Assembly (NCBI GenBank): GCA_025765615.1
Contig: JAIVFJ010000007.1
Coordinates: forward strand, 248,001 to 312,000
From: Zopfochytrium polystomum
Taxonomy: Eukaryota > Chytridiomycota > Chytridiomycetes > Chytridiales > Chytridiaceae
Direction of reading: 5' to 3'
DNA length: 64,000 nt
Below, piece after piece: positions 47,643 to 58,463 of the stretch; position 1 is the stretch's first letter; every line of letters begins with the position of its first letter. A program made the translations under genes and the position numbers. Below the pieces are notes generated by a model. That model saw only the letters and a list, made by a program, of their open reading frames with translations, was not told where the DNA came from and made no database searches.

Positions 47643-50600
47643 TCAGTGTCGTGCTCCAAGCGCTCCGTCGAGCGGGCATGAATGCATGTCGCTGGGAGAT
47701 TTGATCTTGGCAAAGTGCTGAAACTTTAAACTATACTTCTCCAAGTACTTAGAAGGAATGAAATCCGCCAGAGCGGGGGAGATCGTATCCAAATCCGCCA
47801 AGAAAAAGGACTGACGGACTTGTTTGGGTGAGTGGAACATGACTATTGCCGGTAGCTCGATCTCGCCATATCGTTCAGCTTCGGAACGATCCACGCGTCC
47901 TTTAGTAGTTTTCTCGCCATAGAGAAACTCTGCTTCTGGTCCGCTGCGCTCAGAAAATGAGCCCCCATTCACACAGCCAATGTTGGTGAAACGAGCAAGA
48001 ACTAGGTTGGACATTATCACATTTAGACGAGAGGACAAATCCAGTGACCCGCAACCCATAGTTTTCGAGTCAGGAACTGAAGAAGAGAGCTGCAGAGAAG
48101 AGGGCGAGCTTGGGTCGTAGGAGTCGACCAATTCAGGGTCATCGGTGTCCGCATCGAAATAAGAGCACTGCAGTTGCAAGAGATCCTCCAAGCCGTCTTC
48201 GATCGAACAAATATCAGATGATTCAATACACGCGTTATTCGGGTGTAGAGTTGAGTCAGAGAAGCTGTCTGGCTTGGACGTGATATTGTCCACCTCTCGG
48301 TCGTTGTTCGGCTTGTCAGCCGGTTCGTTTCTGTGCTCGTGATCGCTTGCTTTCAGTTGCAATGTTTTAGATGGTGTTACAGTCTCAGGCGCCCCATCAG
48401 CAGGGTTAGATTCGTCTGGAAACAAGTCTTGCCGTTTTTTTAGATACTTGAACAGCAATCGCTGTGTTTCATCAACATCCTTCATTGTGCGATGACTGAT
48501 ACGAAATTTGCGGCACCAATGCCTCCTTTTCCTTCCTTTCGCTCTCCATGTGTAAAAGGACGTTCAATTTACAGATAGTCGAGGGAAGGCGCCCTGGACT
48601 TGTTATCGCTTCGGATACTTGGCTCATCTTCTCCTCGTAGTACCAAAATTTTCGATTGAATAGTGAATCGACATCCGTCGACAGCAATGCAGCAATTACA
48701 ACACTATCCTCTCTGACTTGCTCCTCCTTTGTAGATGTCCATACGTTCAGTAGAAATCTTGCCAAGGGGACTGAAATCTCAAGCCGTGCCACTTCTAATG
48801 CAAACCTTCCATCTTGCGTCATCATGAACTTGTCTGGGTCAATGGCCTGAATCATTTTCAAGTCCTGAAGGACAGTGACAGTCCATTTCAGCGCCTCATC
48901 GGTAGGTTTTATGAACCACGGGAAATCTTTGAAATCTCCGTACATTTCAATCAATGACAGGAGGAGCAAATCAAGCTGAAAGATGTTTCGTCAAATGGTG
49001 GGCGAAAAGAGTGGAGGCTTACGCTTTCAGGATTTGAATAGATTTGTTCCGGAAACAACTTCATGTCCTCTTTTCGATAAAGTCGTCGGCAGATACCTGG
49101 CCCGAGTCGACCGGCTCGGCCTTTTCGCTGTATCGCAGAAACAGCAGTCTATGAGAATGATCAGCCCTTTGAAACGTTTAAGAGAGCAGCACACCGTCAT
49201 TTCCAGTGAGTACTGTTTGATGTGCAGCATTGGCGTATACGAGACTTGGAGGCGTAATCCAGAATCAATCACATAACCGACACGCGGTATTGTCAAGCTT
49301 GTTTCCGCAATGTTTGTGCAGAAAATAACGCGCCTTGTGCCGTCGAACTGCGCAGGAACCGGTTCCTCCTCGTCAGGGGCATCTTCATCGCTGCTACTCT
49401 CGGATTGTGTTGTCTCGTCGTTCCTAGAAGGGCGAAGTTTGAATGGATCAAGCGCATCGTCCCAGATGATGTCTTCATCAGCAAACAGATTAAGCGGGAA
49501 CGCTTTTGCCTCTGTCTTATCGGGATCTGTTTCACTACCACGCAACAGCTCATCCAACTCCAGATTCAATTTCACTGAAGTTTCTTCTCGCTCGTCAGGA
49601 TCACCCCTATCCAGGCGGCCTTGTTTTTCGTCTATTGATCAGCTTTCGGCAAAGTATTCCCATTGCTGGAGGACTGCTCTTCCATTGCAAGAGAGGAGCT
49701 CGTTGCACCATCGGCAGAGTCTAAAGGAAGACCAGTCGATTCCTGTCGTTCATCGGTATCAACCTGGGTATTTTCTCTTACACTGTCCACATTGCTATCT
49801 GGCAAGAAATCGCCCAAGACGAGTGCCCTCCGTTCTTCATGGCGCTCAGCCTCAATCTCGCTCCGACGAAGTATAAAGCGTTTGTCTTCCTCGTCGACCT
49901 TGGAATGAAGAGCGAATTGGAAGAAGTTCAAACATTCATCCGGGGAAAGGTAATCTCGAATTTTCTTTTCAAACTGGTCGCATGCGGTATTTATGCTGCC
50001 AATTTTCGGCAAAAAAACCAGTATATCCGGGTTCTCATTCAAAGGGGTGGTTTGATGAATGTCGGATGCCTCTTGGATCGCATAGTCCAGATACTCTTTC
50101 TCGTCCATTGTCAACTTATCTTCCGCAAAGTGTTCTTTGATAGGAAAACCGCGCCCTTTGACCTGAAAAATAATGAGTGCTGGCTCCAAGCTAATGATTA
50201 CCTTACTTTTATGATCTCGCAGTTTTTGAAAAACTCGCACAGCATGTCACTATTAACTTTTGCTGACATTAAGAAGACTTTTAGCAATGGGTTATGCTTC
50301 ATAGCGTGTTGCACAATTCCAAATAGGAAGTACAGGTCCGTTGAATCTTCGTGGACTTCGTCAAGTATGATACAAGTAAACCCACGCAGCAGCGGGTCAC
50401 GCCGCGCGTAAGACAGCAAAATCCCGTAAGTGGTGCATATGATGACTGTGCGATGCTTCTTTGCGACGGCTTTTGACTTGCCTATATGGGCGCCTATAAC
50501 GTCGCCGACGTTAGTAAACCGATCCTCGGCCAAGCGTCGGGCCAAACTGGTTGTGGCTATTCGTCGTGGTTGTGCAACAATTATTGGCTTGGACGGAGTC

Positions 50601-53600
50601 AGTAGGTCCTTCATGTAAAGTTCGTTCGCAAGAAATTGAGGAAGACAAGTGGACTTTCCAGACCCCGTTTCAGATAGGATGAGGCACACGCGAGATTCGT
50701 TCGACCAGAACTCGGCGATTTTGCGCCGGCAATCGTAGATTGGAAGGATGCTGCAAAAATAATTAATTATTTGTGATGGTCTGTTGCAACTGGTGGTCAA
50801 ATAAAAAATACCTTGAAAAAATTCTCAATTCTTGGCTCAAAATTGCATCACACTCGCTGACGTCTCTGGAGACATGATTTGAGGTGAGTAGTCGATTGGC
50901 AACGATTTCGAGAATTTTGACGAAAGAGGAGAGCCTCTCGACTGCGGCTTTCCAGGCTTCCAGCGTGGTTTTATACTCGTTCACCAGCCTCGTATCGTTG
51001 AGGAGTGTTGAATGAGTCAATTCATCAATACTATCGATTATGGTCTTCAACTGAATTCGAGCGCACCGCCTTTCCTCTTCGTCCGTACTCGATTCCAAAA
51101 TGTCATTCCAATGCTTTTCCTCCTGCTTCTGAAATTTGAAAGAATCGTATACGCGGCGAATGTCAGAGGTTGAGCATTCTTCCCGGAGCTTCTCAATTCT
51201 TTTTTCCGCGGCGAAAATGGCCTCGTGAACACCTTTGATCGTTGATTTTCGCACGTACTTGTTCAAAGCATCTGAAACGTTTTCCGGAACTTGGGGCAGC
51301 GCCCCTGGTTCATCTGCGAAAAGTCTCTCTGCCATATTCAACATCTTGACTGCCACATCAGCATTTTCACGTCGTAACGGCGGCCGGAAGGTCGCCAAAA
51401 AATCATCGCGCTTCCAGCTGCCATCATTAGCGAGCGATTCTCGAAAAAACTGAAATATTAATTCAGGGTCACGATTTGATTCCAAGATGAACTCGGCCGC
51501 GCTGTCCGTGGATAAAACGCATTTTTGAAGAACTTCGTGTTCGGGGGTAAGATTTGAGGTCCTGCATTTCCACAGTTCCTGTTGAACAGCCGTCATGAGG
51601 GAACCAATATCGAACCCCAGACGATCCACACTGGCTGAAAACATCGCAACCAACAGATTTTGAAGCTCCTCTTTTGTCAGAACTCCTCCTGCATCATCTC
51701 TGTACTCAAACTTCCGAAACTCCAAAAATAGGGAATCGATGCGTCCAATTGAATCAGGATCCGCCTTCTGTGTTAGCATCTTGATCAAATTTGTTTTCGA
51801 CCCTCCTCCGGCTGACCTTGTTTGAATACCAAGTTTGGACGCGATGTTTCGAATCAAGGGCTCCAAACGCTGCGGACGATAATCAAATGGCTCGTGATCT
51901 TTCAAACCTGCCACAATATCAGGATCCCAAATCAAGAGAAAATCGTCGCCATCCAAATCTCCACCACTGGACATATCCGGGGCCGGTCGGTCTCCTAACG
52001 ACGAAAATACTACAATATCGGAAATGTATCGAAGCGGTTGGATATCTACAGCGTTCAGTAAAAGTATATCTCCAGGGTGATAACATGGATTACGGGCAAC
52101 AGCGACTTTCCCAGTGACAACCAGACGTGTTCCATCATTCTGAGTCACTTGAACGAAGCAGTCCGATGGCTGGAGAACTTCAATTGGATCCGCTGCCCCA
52201 AGAAGCCTCCTAGAATTCAACAGAGGCAAGTATAATCGTCGCTCTGGATCACTTTCGCCTTTAAACTCGTTATTGCCCTGCAACAACGAAACTCCGCGTC
52301 TCTTTTTCTTCCTCCAGCTTGCGATCTCTTCTCGTTGGAAATTGTGGGCACTACTGCAAACTTTCCGAAGTGCTTTCTCATCCTCGAGCTTGATAATCTT
52401 AAGAACGGAGTGCATGATGGACCATCGGCCCGTCAAATAAAGCAAATCCAATGTTGCCCACGCGTCCGCAAATGAGAATTTCGTGGCATCTTTGTACTGC
52501 CGATCTTTAGCTAATATAACCTAAAGGGACGTACCAGCACTAAGTGCACGGCCAAGAATGAAAAGACTCACGTCAGCTGGCAAACCACGCTGTAGAAGCA
52601 ATGAAACAATCTGAGAATTGAGGGAGCCGCATCGTTCTGGTCTTGACGCTTTAAGTACAGCTAAAGGAAGCCGCTTCTCCATCAGAACGCTGACGGCAGT
52701 ATTCATCGGAGGCCCTTTGGGACGATCGGATTTTGGGAGAGATACTATTTCACACCGTCAAATTTGTGAAATTAATGACTTCGTTGCTAGCGCTAGGATT
52801 TTACGACTCATCTTACCTGTATCGTCAGCAACTGTGGAAATACTACTCTCAATCAAATCGTCCAAACCACCCACAGTTGGGTCATCCTTGCAAACCAGAG
52901 CGGATTCTTGCGAGTTTGCGCCAACTTCCCAGATTCTATCGACGTCGACCTTAGGCTGCTCCGATTCTAAGTCGGTGTCGTTGGTTTGGTACCGCTTAAT
53001 GTCAAGCTTCTTCATCGACTTTCGAATCAAAATCGTTTGAGGGGGAAGGCTGGGATCACGTAATAGAACGCCTTTGACCCCCGGTGCTCGAATCTGTATA
53101 AGTGCAGTTGAAGGCTCTTTGGGAACCAATTCTTTGATCAAATCGTCGCTGATCAGTCCGCAGCCATCCGTGAAGCAATAACCATTTCTTTCCACATCAT
53201 CCTTAATAATTATATTACTTATGCTCACAATTTGAATAGAGTGGAGCTCGTTAAACAATAGCCCTGAATATTTAACTTGCTTTGCAGCATTTAGCTTTTC
53301 CAAATCGCAGAGTTTCCTTAGCTCTGCTGCCATTCTGTGGAGTGAAAAAACCTTCATCACCGCTCCTGAGATTGTGACACGACGTTCTTACTGGTAAGGT
53401 TTCACCATAATGCAATTCTTTGTCTCTTGAAATTGAGTCCGAGTAAACGCCATGAAACCGTAACCTCTGAAACCTTCATGCAAGAAATTTGCATACTTCT
53501 CCAAATGGCTCTCATCATTACTGTCACCACAAAAAATTACTTTGACGAAATGCACATAGTCTTGCGGGAATATGTGCGCAGCAATGCAGTTTATAGGGCC

Positions 53601-54812
53601 CTCGTTTCTCATGAATTCTGCACCCCGAAAAGGATCGTATTTGATCGCGTGTGATAGCGACTTTTTCCTTTGCGGCTCTTGCTTTGCTACTTTCCCGCCC
53701 CTTCGAACCTCGATGAATTCAGTGTCAGGCTCCAGAATGCTTGGTGCCGAAGAAACAATCCTCATAATCCTTGGAATCTTCCTTGGGGCCCCTTCCGTGG
53801 CGGCATCCGGGCCAACAACTGAGGGTACGGGTTTTCCTAACGAGTCCTTTTCATCTGCTACGCTGCTCTCGTTTGCTCCCACTCGATACCCAGAAGATGC
53901 GGTTTCGGCATTTGCTCGGGTTTCTCCGTCATCTGGTTGTTCTTTCTTGTTGGCTCGGGTCCGGCGAAGGGAACGTTTCGGTTTTCGGGTGACTTCTTTA
54001 AGGTTCGCCAGGAGCCCAATAGAGTCTGGAACCGGAACAACTCCAACTGAAGAGATTGATTGATTGCCGTCCGCTGGAGCCGCCCGTGTCAGCGACTCTT
54101 CAGGGACGTGACTCTTTGTTGAAGCTTACTTCCAAAGGTTCTTCGGGCGCAACTACCGGCGGGGTGACAGAAGGCTCAGGCATCTTTAGAATAGAGCTCT
54201 CGCAAATAGAAGTCTTATGATCGATGATAGGTGGTGGAGGGTTTCCCGCTGATACGTGCTCTGGAGTGTGGGATGTTCGCGACTCGGTGGCCCTTCTCAC
54301 AGTCGGTCGCAAGTAGCGGGGAAGCGGAAACGCCGTTGCCGCTTCGTGTCCTGGGGTATTGCTTCTAGGTGATAGTGAGGATGTGCTTCGTCTCGAAGAT
54401 AGAATGGGTCGGAGGTAGCGAGGTGGCTGGAAAATGGTTGGTGAAAACAGTTCATCGAAAGCAGCTCCAGGCCCACGGGAAACAAGTGCCACCGATGATC
54501 CCGCCTGTGGTGGGACACACGTGATTGGCGCCTGTTGCACAGTAGCAACGGAGCTTTCGCTTTCCACAGGGACAGCTGTTGCAGAAGAGTGGGATTTTCG
54601 GTAGCTGTACCGCCGTCTGTATGAGGCTTGTTGCGTACCCACGGAGGGTTGGGAAGAGGCGGTCTCGCTTGTCTCCGTGGCGGGCAGCGGAGATTTTGCT
54701 GGCCGATTTGGGCCAGCCAAATCGGTCGGACGTCGACCTGATGATTACCGTGCGCCGATCGTGCTTGGGAGGCGGAAGAGAACTTCTTCGGTCCTTCCAC
54801 TTCTTGCAGCAT
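47643..54812 (-). CDS. RNA-dependent RNA polymerase fused to a DEAH-box helicase
   Basis: N-terminal disordered region (start ATG 54812), then an RdRP of the eukaryotic silencing type: NGYCFTDGCGLISDDLI, QIRAPGVKGVL, ILIRKSMKKLD, SLNSQIVSLLLQRGLP and the catalytic DLDGDDFLLIWDP (about 51,945). After a 61-nt intron (50,751-50,811; donor GTATTT, acceptor TTTTTGCAG) the frame continues as LPIYDCRRKIAEFWSNES, P-loop SETGSGKSTCLPQFL, motif II LDEVHEDS, motif III SAK, FCTNIAETSLTIPRVGYVID and motif VI QRKGRAGRLGPG, then an HA2-like region, HWCRKFRISHRTMK, and an unrecognised C-terminus. Predicted role: making and unwinding dsRNA in RNA silencing. The join near 54,110 in the disordered N-terminus is unresolved, and the frame steps +1 near 48,520 before HWCRKF. 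Confidence 0.8.
50751..50811 (-). other. 61-nt intron joining RdRP and helicase exons
   Basis: Donor GTATTT after RIFS, acceptor ATTTTTGCAG before the ILPIYD segment, with a branch-point-like TAATTAAT 10-17 nt before the acceptor. Removing it keeps phase 2 and fuses the two domains. Reading through instead meets TAA at 50,763-50,765 after about 15 codons. Confidence 0.75.
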
Positions 54813-55018
54813 GATCCAGGTCGATACCGAGGATGTTGGACGTCGCTGCGGTCCTTGCGATCATCGTTTGAGCTCGGTCATGTCTCAGGGAAATTTCGAT
54901 TGCACCGCGCCACACGTTCCTTCAATTATTCTCACGCGCTCACTAGAAAGCACCTCGTTCTCAAGCCAATATCCTATATTGAATCATGCACTCAATCGAT
55001 TCGAATCTCTACAGAAAA
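54813..55018. promoter_or_regulatory. Short intergenic promoter of the RdRP-helicase gene
   Basis: About 205 bp between the kinase stop (55,019) and the RdRP start (54,812), both genes on the minus strand. No specific motif was identified. Confidence 0.4.
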
Positions 55019-56459
55019 TCATATTGTCATGTTCGTTGGCAAAGACTGGGTAATGGTTGGGACTCTCAAAAACACATCGAGCCCATGCCCGCTAACGCTG
55101 CGCAAGTCCAGTGAACCGCCAAAGTATCGGGCATATATTCTCGACATTGGCAGTCCAAAGCCCAGGCCTGATATGGGAAGCTAAGACGATATGAGGGGTG
55201 AATAGTTGGACTCACCAGCAATCGGGCCACCTATGCCGGCTTGCATGTTCAAACGAGCTTGTGTTGAGAAGATATTGCTATCCTCCTCCTCGAGCTCCAT
55301 CTTCGGAACGGTAGTAAAGGAGTATTCAAACACGCGCGGAAGGTCTTGCAAGATTGGTTAGTGAATTGAGGAGGCCGCTCGTCGACTCCAACCTTCAGGC
55401 GAAATGCCGCCACCCTGGTCCCGAATCCGGACAGTAACGTCCTCAGACCCTTGCGCTATTGTGATCTGAATTCTTGGATGCGCTCTCCTCCCCACGCGGA
55501 AGCTGTGCTCCACCGTCGCGCGGTTCGCATTTTTCAATAGTTCCATGAAGATGTAGTCCAGATGGACACTTATATACGCCATCATGGTGTCAACATCGCC
55601 ATCAATTTCAAAATCCGGCGCGGACCCGTAGTTGATCTCGCAAAGCTCTTGGACGTATTCAGCGGTTGAGCGGATTAAAGTGGCAGGGAAAAGACGTGTG
55701 TTTACAATGCCGATCCAGCCACTAATCTGATCCTTCAGCGCGAGATGGTGTTCAGCCAGAACTGGCTGGTCGGTGAGTCCAGGTGGGATTGAAAGCATGT
55801 TCTTTGCCTTCTTACCTCGAATCGCGATGCGTGCGTGAATCATGTCGTCAAGGAATCGTGTTTTCTCCTCCTTTGACATATGCTTGCCACTTTCTCTAAA
55901 CCCTACCCAAAATTTAGAAGGTGACTCGTGAAGCAGATCGCTGAGCGATACTCACCTTTAGCAAGGTCTGGGATCACATCATGGTGCGAGGCCACGAGAT
56001 CGCTGAGAGTATCAGCGAAATCCTTCTCCGATGCTGCGTCCAATGGCGCCGGTATATTGCTCAGGGTTTCAAAAGAATCAAAGTAGAGTTCATACACTTT
56101 TTTGATCCAAGGATTCACGCCTACGATAAAGGGAAGCTTTTGAATCGCTGCGCGCTTCATTAGAACACTGTGGCTGGCCGCAATTGTTGTCACGGGGCTG
56201 CACCTCTAACTCGTCGGGCCAGCCGTTTTGGCAGTTCTTTGTGGAGTAGCTGAGCCGACTCAAGCGCGTTTCGGGTCTTTCCAAGTTCGAGGAGATGTGA
56301 TAAGGTAACTGGTGTGATTGGTGCCTTCGCATATTCTTCGACTCGAGTGCTGGAGGCCTTCCAACCGGAGAGACATCGTCGTGCGGTGACAGAAGGGGCG
56401 GGGCTGTGGGCTCGTTGGAGGAGGCGAACGGCCAATGGTGTCTTCGCTGACATGGCCAT
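55019..56459 (-). CDS. Mitochondrial alpha-ketoacid dehydrogenase kinase (BCKDK/PDK family)
   Basis: GHKL-fold protein kinase that phosphorylates E1 of a mitochondrial 2-oxoacid dehydrogenase complex. Seen: mitochondrial-type start [70 protein letters not shown] box [16 protein letters not shown]1 box [14 protein letters not shown], and G2 region [19 protein letters not shown], ending near [18 protein letters not shown] is closer to the BCKDK type than to PDK, but substrate cannot be assigned by eye. Introns are short and canonical, for example the one removing the segment between RIAIR and VLAEHH. Start ATG 56,459 chosen because it gives a basic, Ser/Arg-rich presequence. Confidence 0.88.
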
Positions 56460-56559
56460 GATGAACCTTGTCACCAAAACGAAAAATTGGAAGCCCGCTG
56501 GTCACATTCCTTTCGCAGCAAAACATTGCTCTTTCGGGAGTAACATTTGCTAGTTCGGG

Positions 56560-57140
56560 GGCCTTCGCGCTCGCGCTCCAAACAAACACAACCCCAGCCG
56601 CGTATTTGATGGAACCGAGTTGCGCTCAAATAATCAGGCATTCCAATCCCAGTTTCCAAGTCGAGCCCGAGCTGTTACTTCACCTTTTGGCAGCATGGCC
56701 TGAGTAAAATAGCAAAAGTCATAGGCGCTATTTTTCCTACACTGACTATGAAAGCAGGATTGGGATCCATGGAAGAGTCGTGGTCGTAGGGACAAAATGG
56801 TCATCATTCACACAACGTTTAACAGCGGACATCAGACTTTGATGTGCTTAATCGTCTCCATGAGAGATTACACTTTGCTATCAATGGAGTGACAGATTTG
56901 GTGACCGGACATCCTATTTGCAACGCATCTTTCGTTTCTTTTCGTCTGCGCGGGTTTGACTATGTTGGATTTGGAAAAATTACTTACTGACGTCTTCGTT
57001 ATAGATGGCGGCGACCTCTTTACATTGTTGGACCGAAGACAACCTATTTAAGGGTCCGCCGATTGCTTGGACGTTTATTCTTACCGATAAAATGCCACTA
57101 GATATCTTTGGGAAGCTGGAACGTCGGGAGACCAAATTAT
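56560..57140 (-). pseudogene. Decayed copy of the PLP homeostasis gene
   Basis: Collinear with 1435-2110 over both exons and introns: the blocks around CTCCAAA(T/C)AAACAC, AGCGGACAT..TGATGTGCTTAATCGT and TGCCACT(G/A)(A/G)ATATCTTTGGG match base for base with scattered changes and small deletions. Several codons of the parent are stops here (for example the codon before WHFIG, and within the KHI and GIMTIG blocks), so no protein is possible. Retained introns show a DNA-level duplication, not a retrocopy. Similarity fades outside the gene body. The parent's first exons are missing. Confidence 0.85.
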
Positions 57141-58463
57141 TTCCGGAAATGGACCTGCCTCAGAATTGCTGCTTTTTCGTTTTTTTAACTGTCTCGCTCA
57201 GGCGCTTGCTGGACTGAGGCGAAATTACCAAAACAAGCAGAGAACACTCAGTGGTGCCAACGGGTTAGAAAAGGCATACGGACAAACCAGCAGGTTGCTT
57301 TACCACCAACGCTCCTTTGTTCTACAGCACAACCACTCCTCTCGACACGCTGTGGAATCGGACCCAGCGTTGCACCATTTTCAAAACGTTCTCGCCATTG
57401 GGTTTGGGCTTTCATCCGGCAAATAACTCCGTGACACTTTCTTAACAATCGTCGAAAAATGTAAGTGACTCGCTTGCTGCTGTGGGATGCATGGCGGCAG
57501 ACGCGCCGGCGGTCTTTGAGGCGGCGGCAGCAAAGTTTCTCTGAATGCAAATTATTGGAGTTGCCCGAAGGGAGGGAGAGATTGATTGATTGGGAGTAGT
57601 GCCCTGCCGGCTTGCTCAAATAGTAACGTAGCGTCTTCGCTAATTGCATCAACTCTCCTATTGGCTTCGTGCAATTGTCTCGTGTTCTGTACCGTTTCCA
57701 ATCGAGGAGGTAATTGTTTCGCGCAATAAGGAAGCTTCGTGCGTTCGGTGCTGGAGAGGTAGGTTCTCGGATTACTTTGACGAAGAAGGCGGCAGTCCCG
57801 TTTTCGGCTTCGGATGGGCGAAACAAGAAATGATGCAACCAAATAAAACAAAAAACAAAATAAAATAAAAGAATGTCCACTAGGTGTTTCAACGAACAGT
57901 CTGGAAAACGGCAGAGACCACATGACTGCTATCGTTATCGTTGTGGGATGCGACGAAAGACACGATTTGTTCTTTCTTGGCAGGCTGCACAACATGGATG
58001 GACCACGCTGCTCCGAATTCGCCTTTTCAGGCAGTTGCCTAAGACAGAAGAGGAGCCTTGCATGACTCGGTGGCTCGGTAGCATTCGGGAGTGAAATGCA
58101 ACTCTGAACAACAATCGCGCCATACTCGAGGCGAGGGACGGGGATGTCGGCATGGGCGGGCATGTTGGGCGGCGGAGGCGATGCGACAAAGACAAAAAAA
58201 AATGGAGTGGGGTGTGAGTGAATTCATTGTTCAGGGGATTGTTGTTGTAATCGCGAAACCGGAAGGAAACACAGGAAGGCAGACCGGAACACAGGCAGAC
58301 AGACAAGGCATGGTAGATTCTTGGCGCATACAAATACGCCGCCCTCCCCCAATCAGACCCCCCGCCCCTCTCTCGCTAAGCTCGATTTAATTTCGCTACT
58401 TCTCCTTCACTATACCTTAAACCCCTCAGCCCCTCCTTGTAATATCTCCGTAGGAGCCTCATC
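57141..58463. other. Intergenic region upstream of the protease gene
   Basis: About 1.3 kb with no supported gene. A 214-codon open frame on the minus strand (57,892-57,248) begins with a hydrophobic run but lacks recognisable features and overlaps another long frame, so I do not call it. Confidence 0.5.

Noticed and set aside
49628..49704. Apparent frame break in the helicase after the acidic stretch
   Set aside because: A 77-nt GT-AG intron of correct phase joins DSAD to DEKQGRLDRG.
50763..50800. RdRP ending at TAA and a separate helicase starting at 50,800
   Set aside because: The apparent helicase start there is TTG, not ATG, and no ATG precedes the P-loop; strong splice sites remove this stretch.
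54715..54770. Apparent -1 frame break near the RdRP N-terminus
   Set aside because: A 50-nt intron starting GTAATC and ending CGGCCAG gives a clean join.
57248..57892. 214-codon minus-strand open frame with a hydrophobic start
   Set aside because: No recognisable motif, overlaps another long frame, partly adjoins the pseudogene; likely chance.
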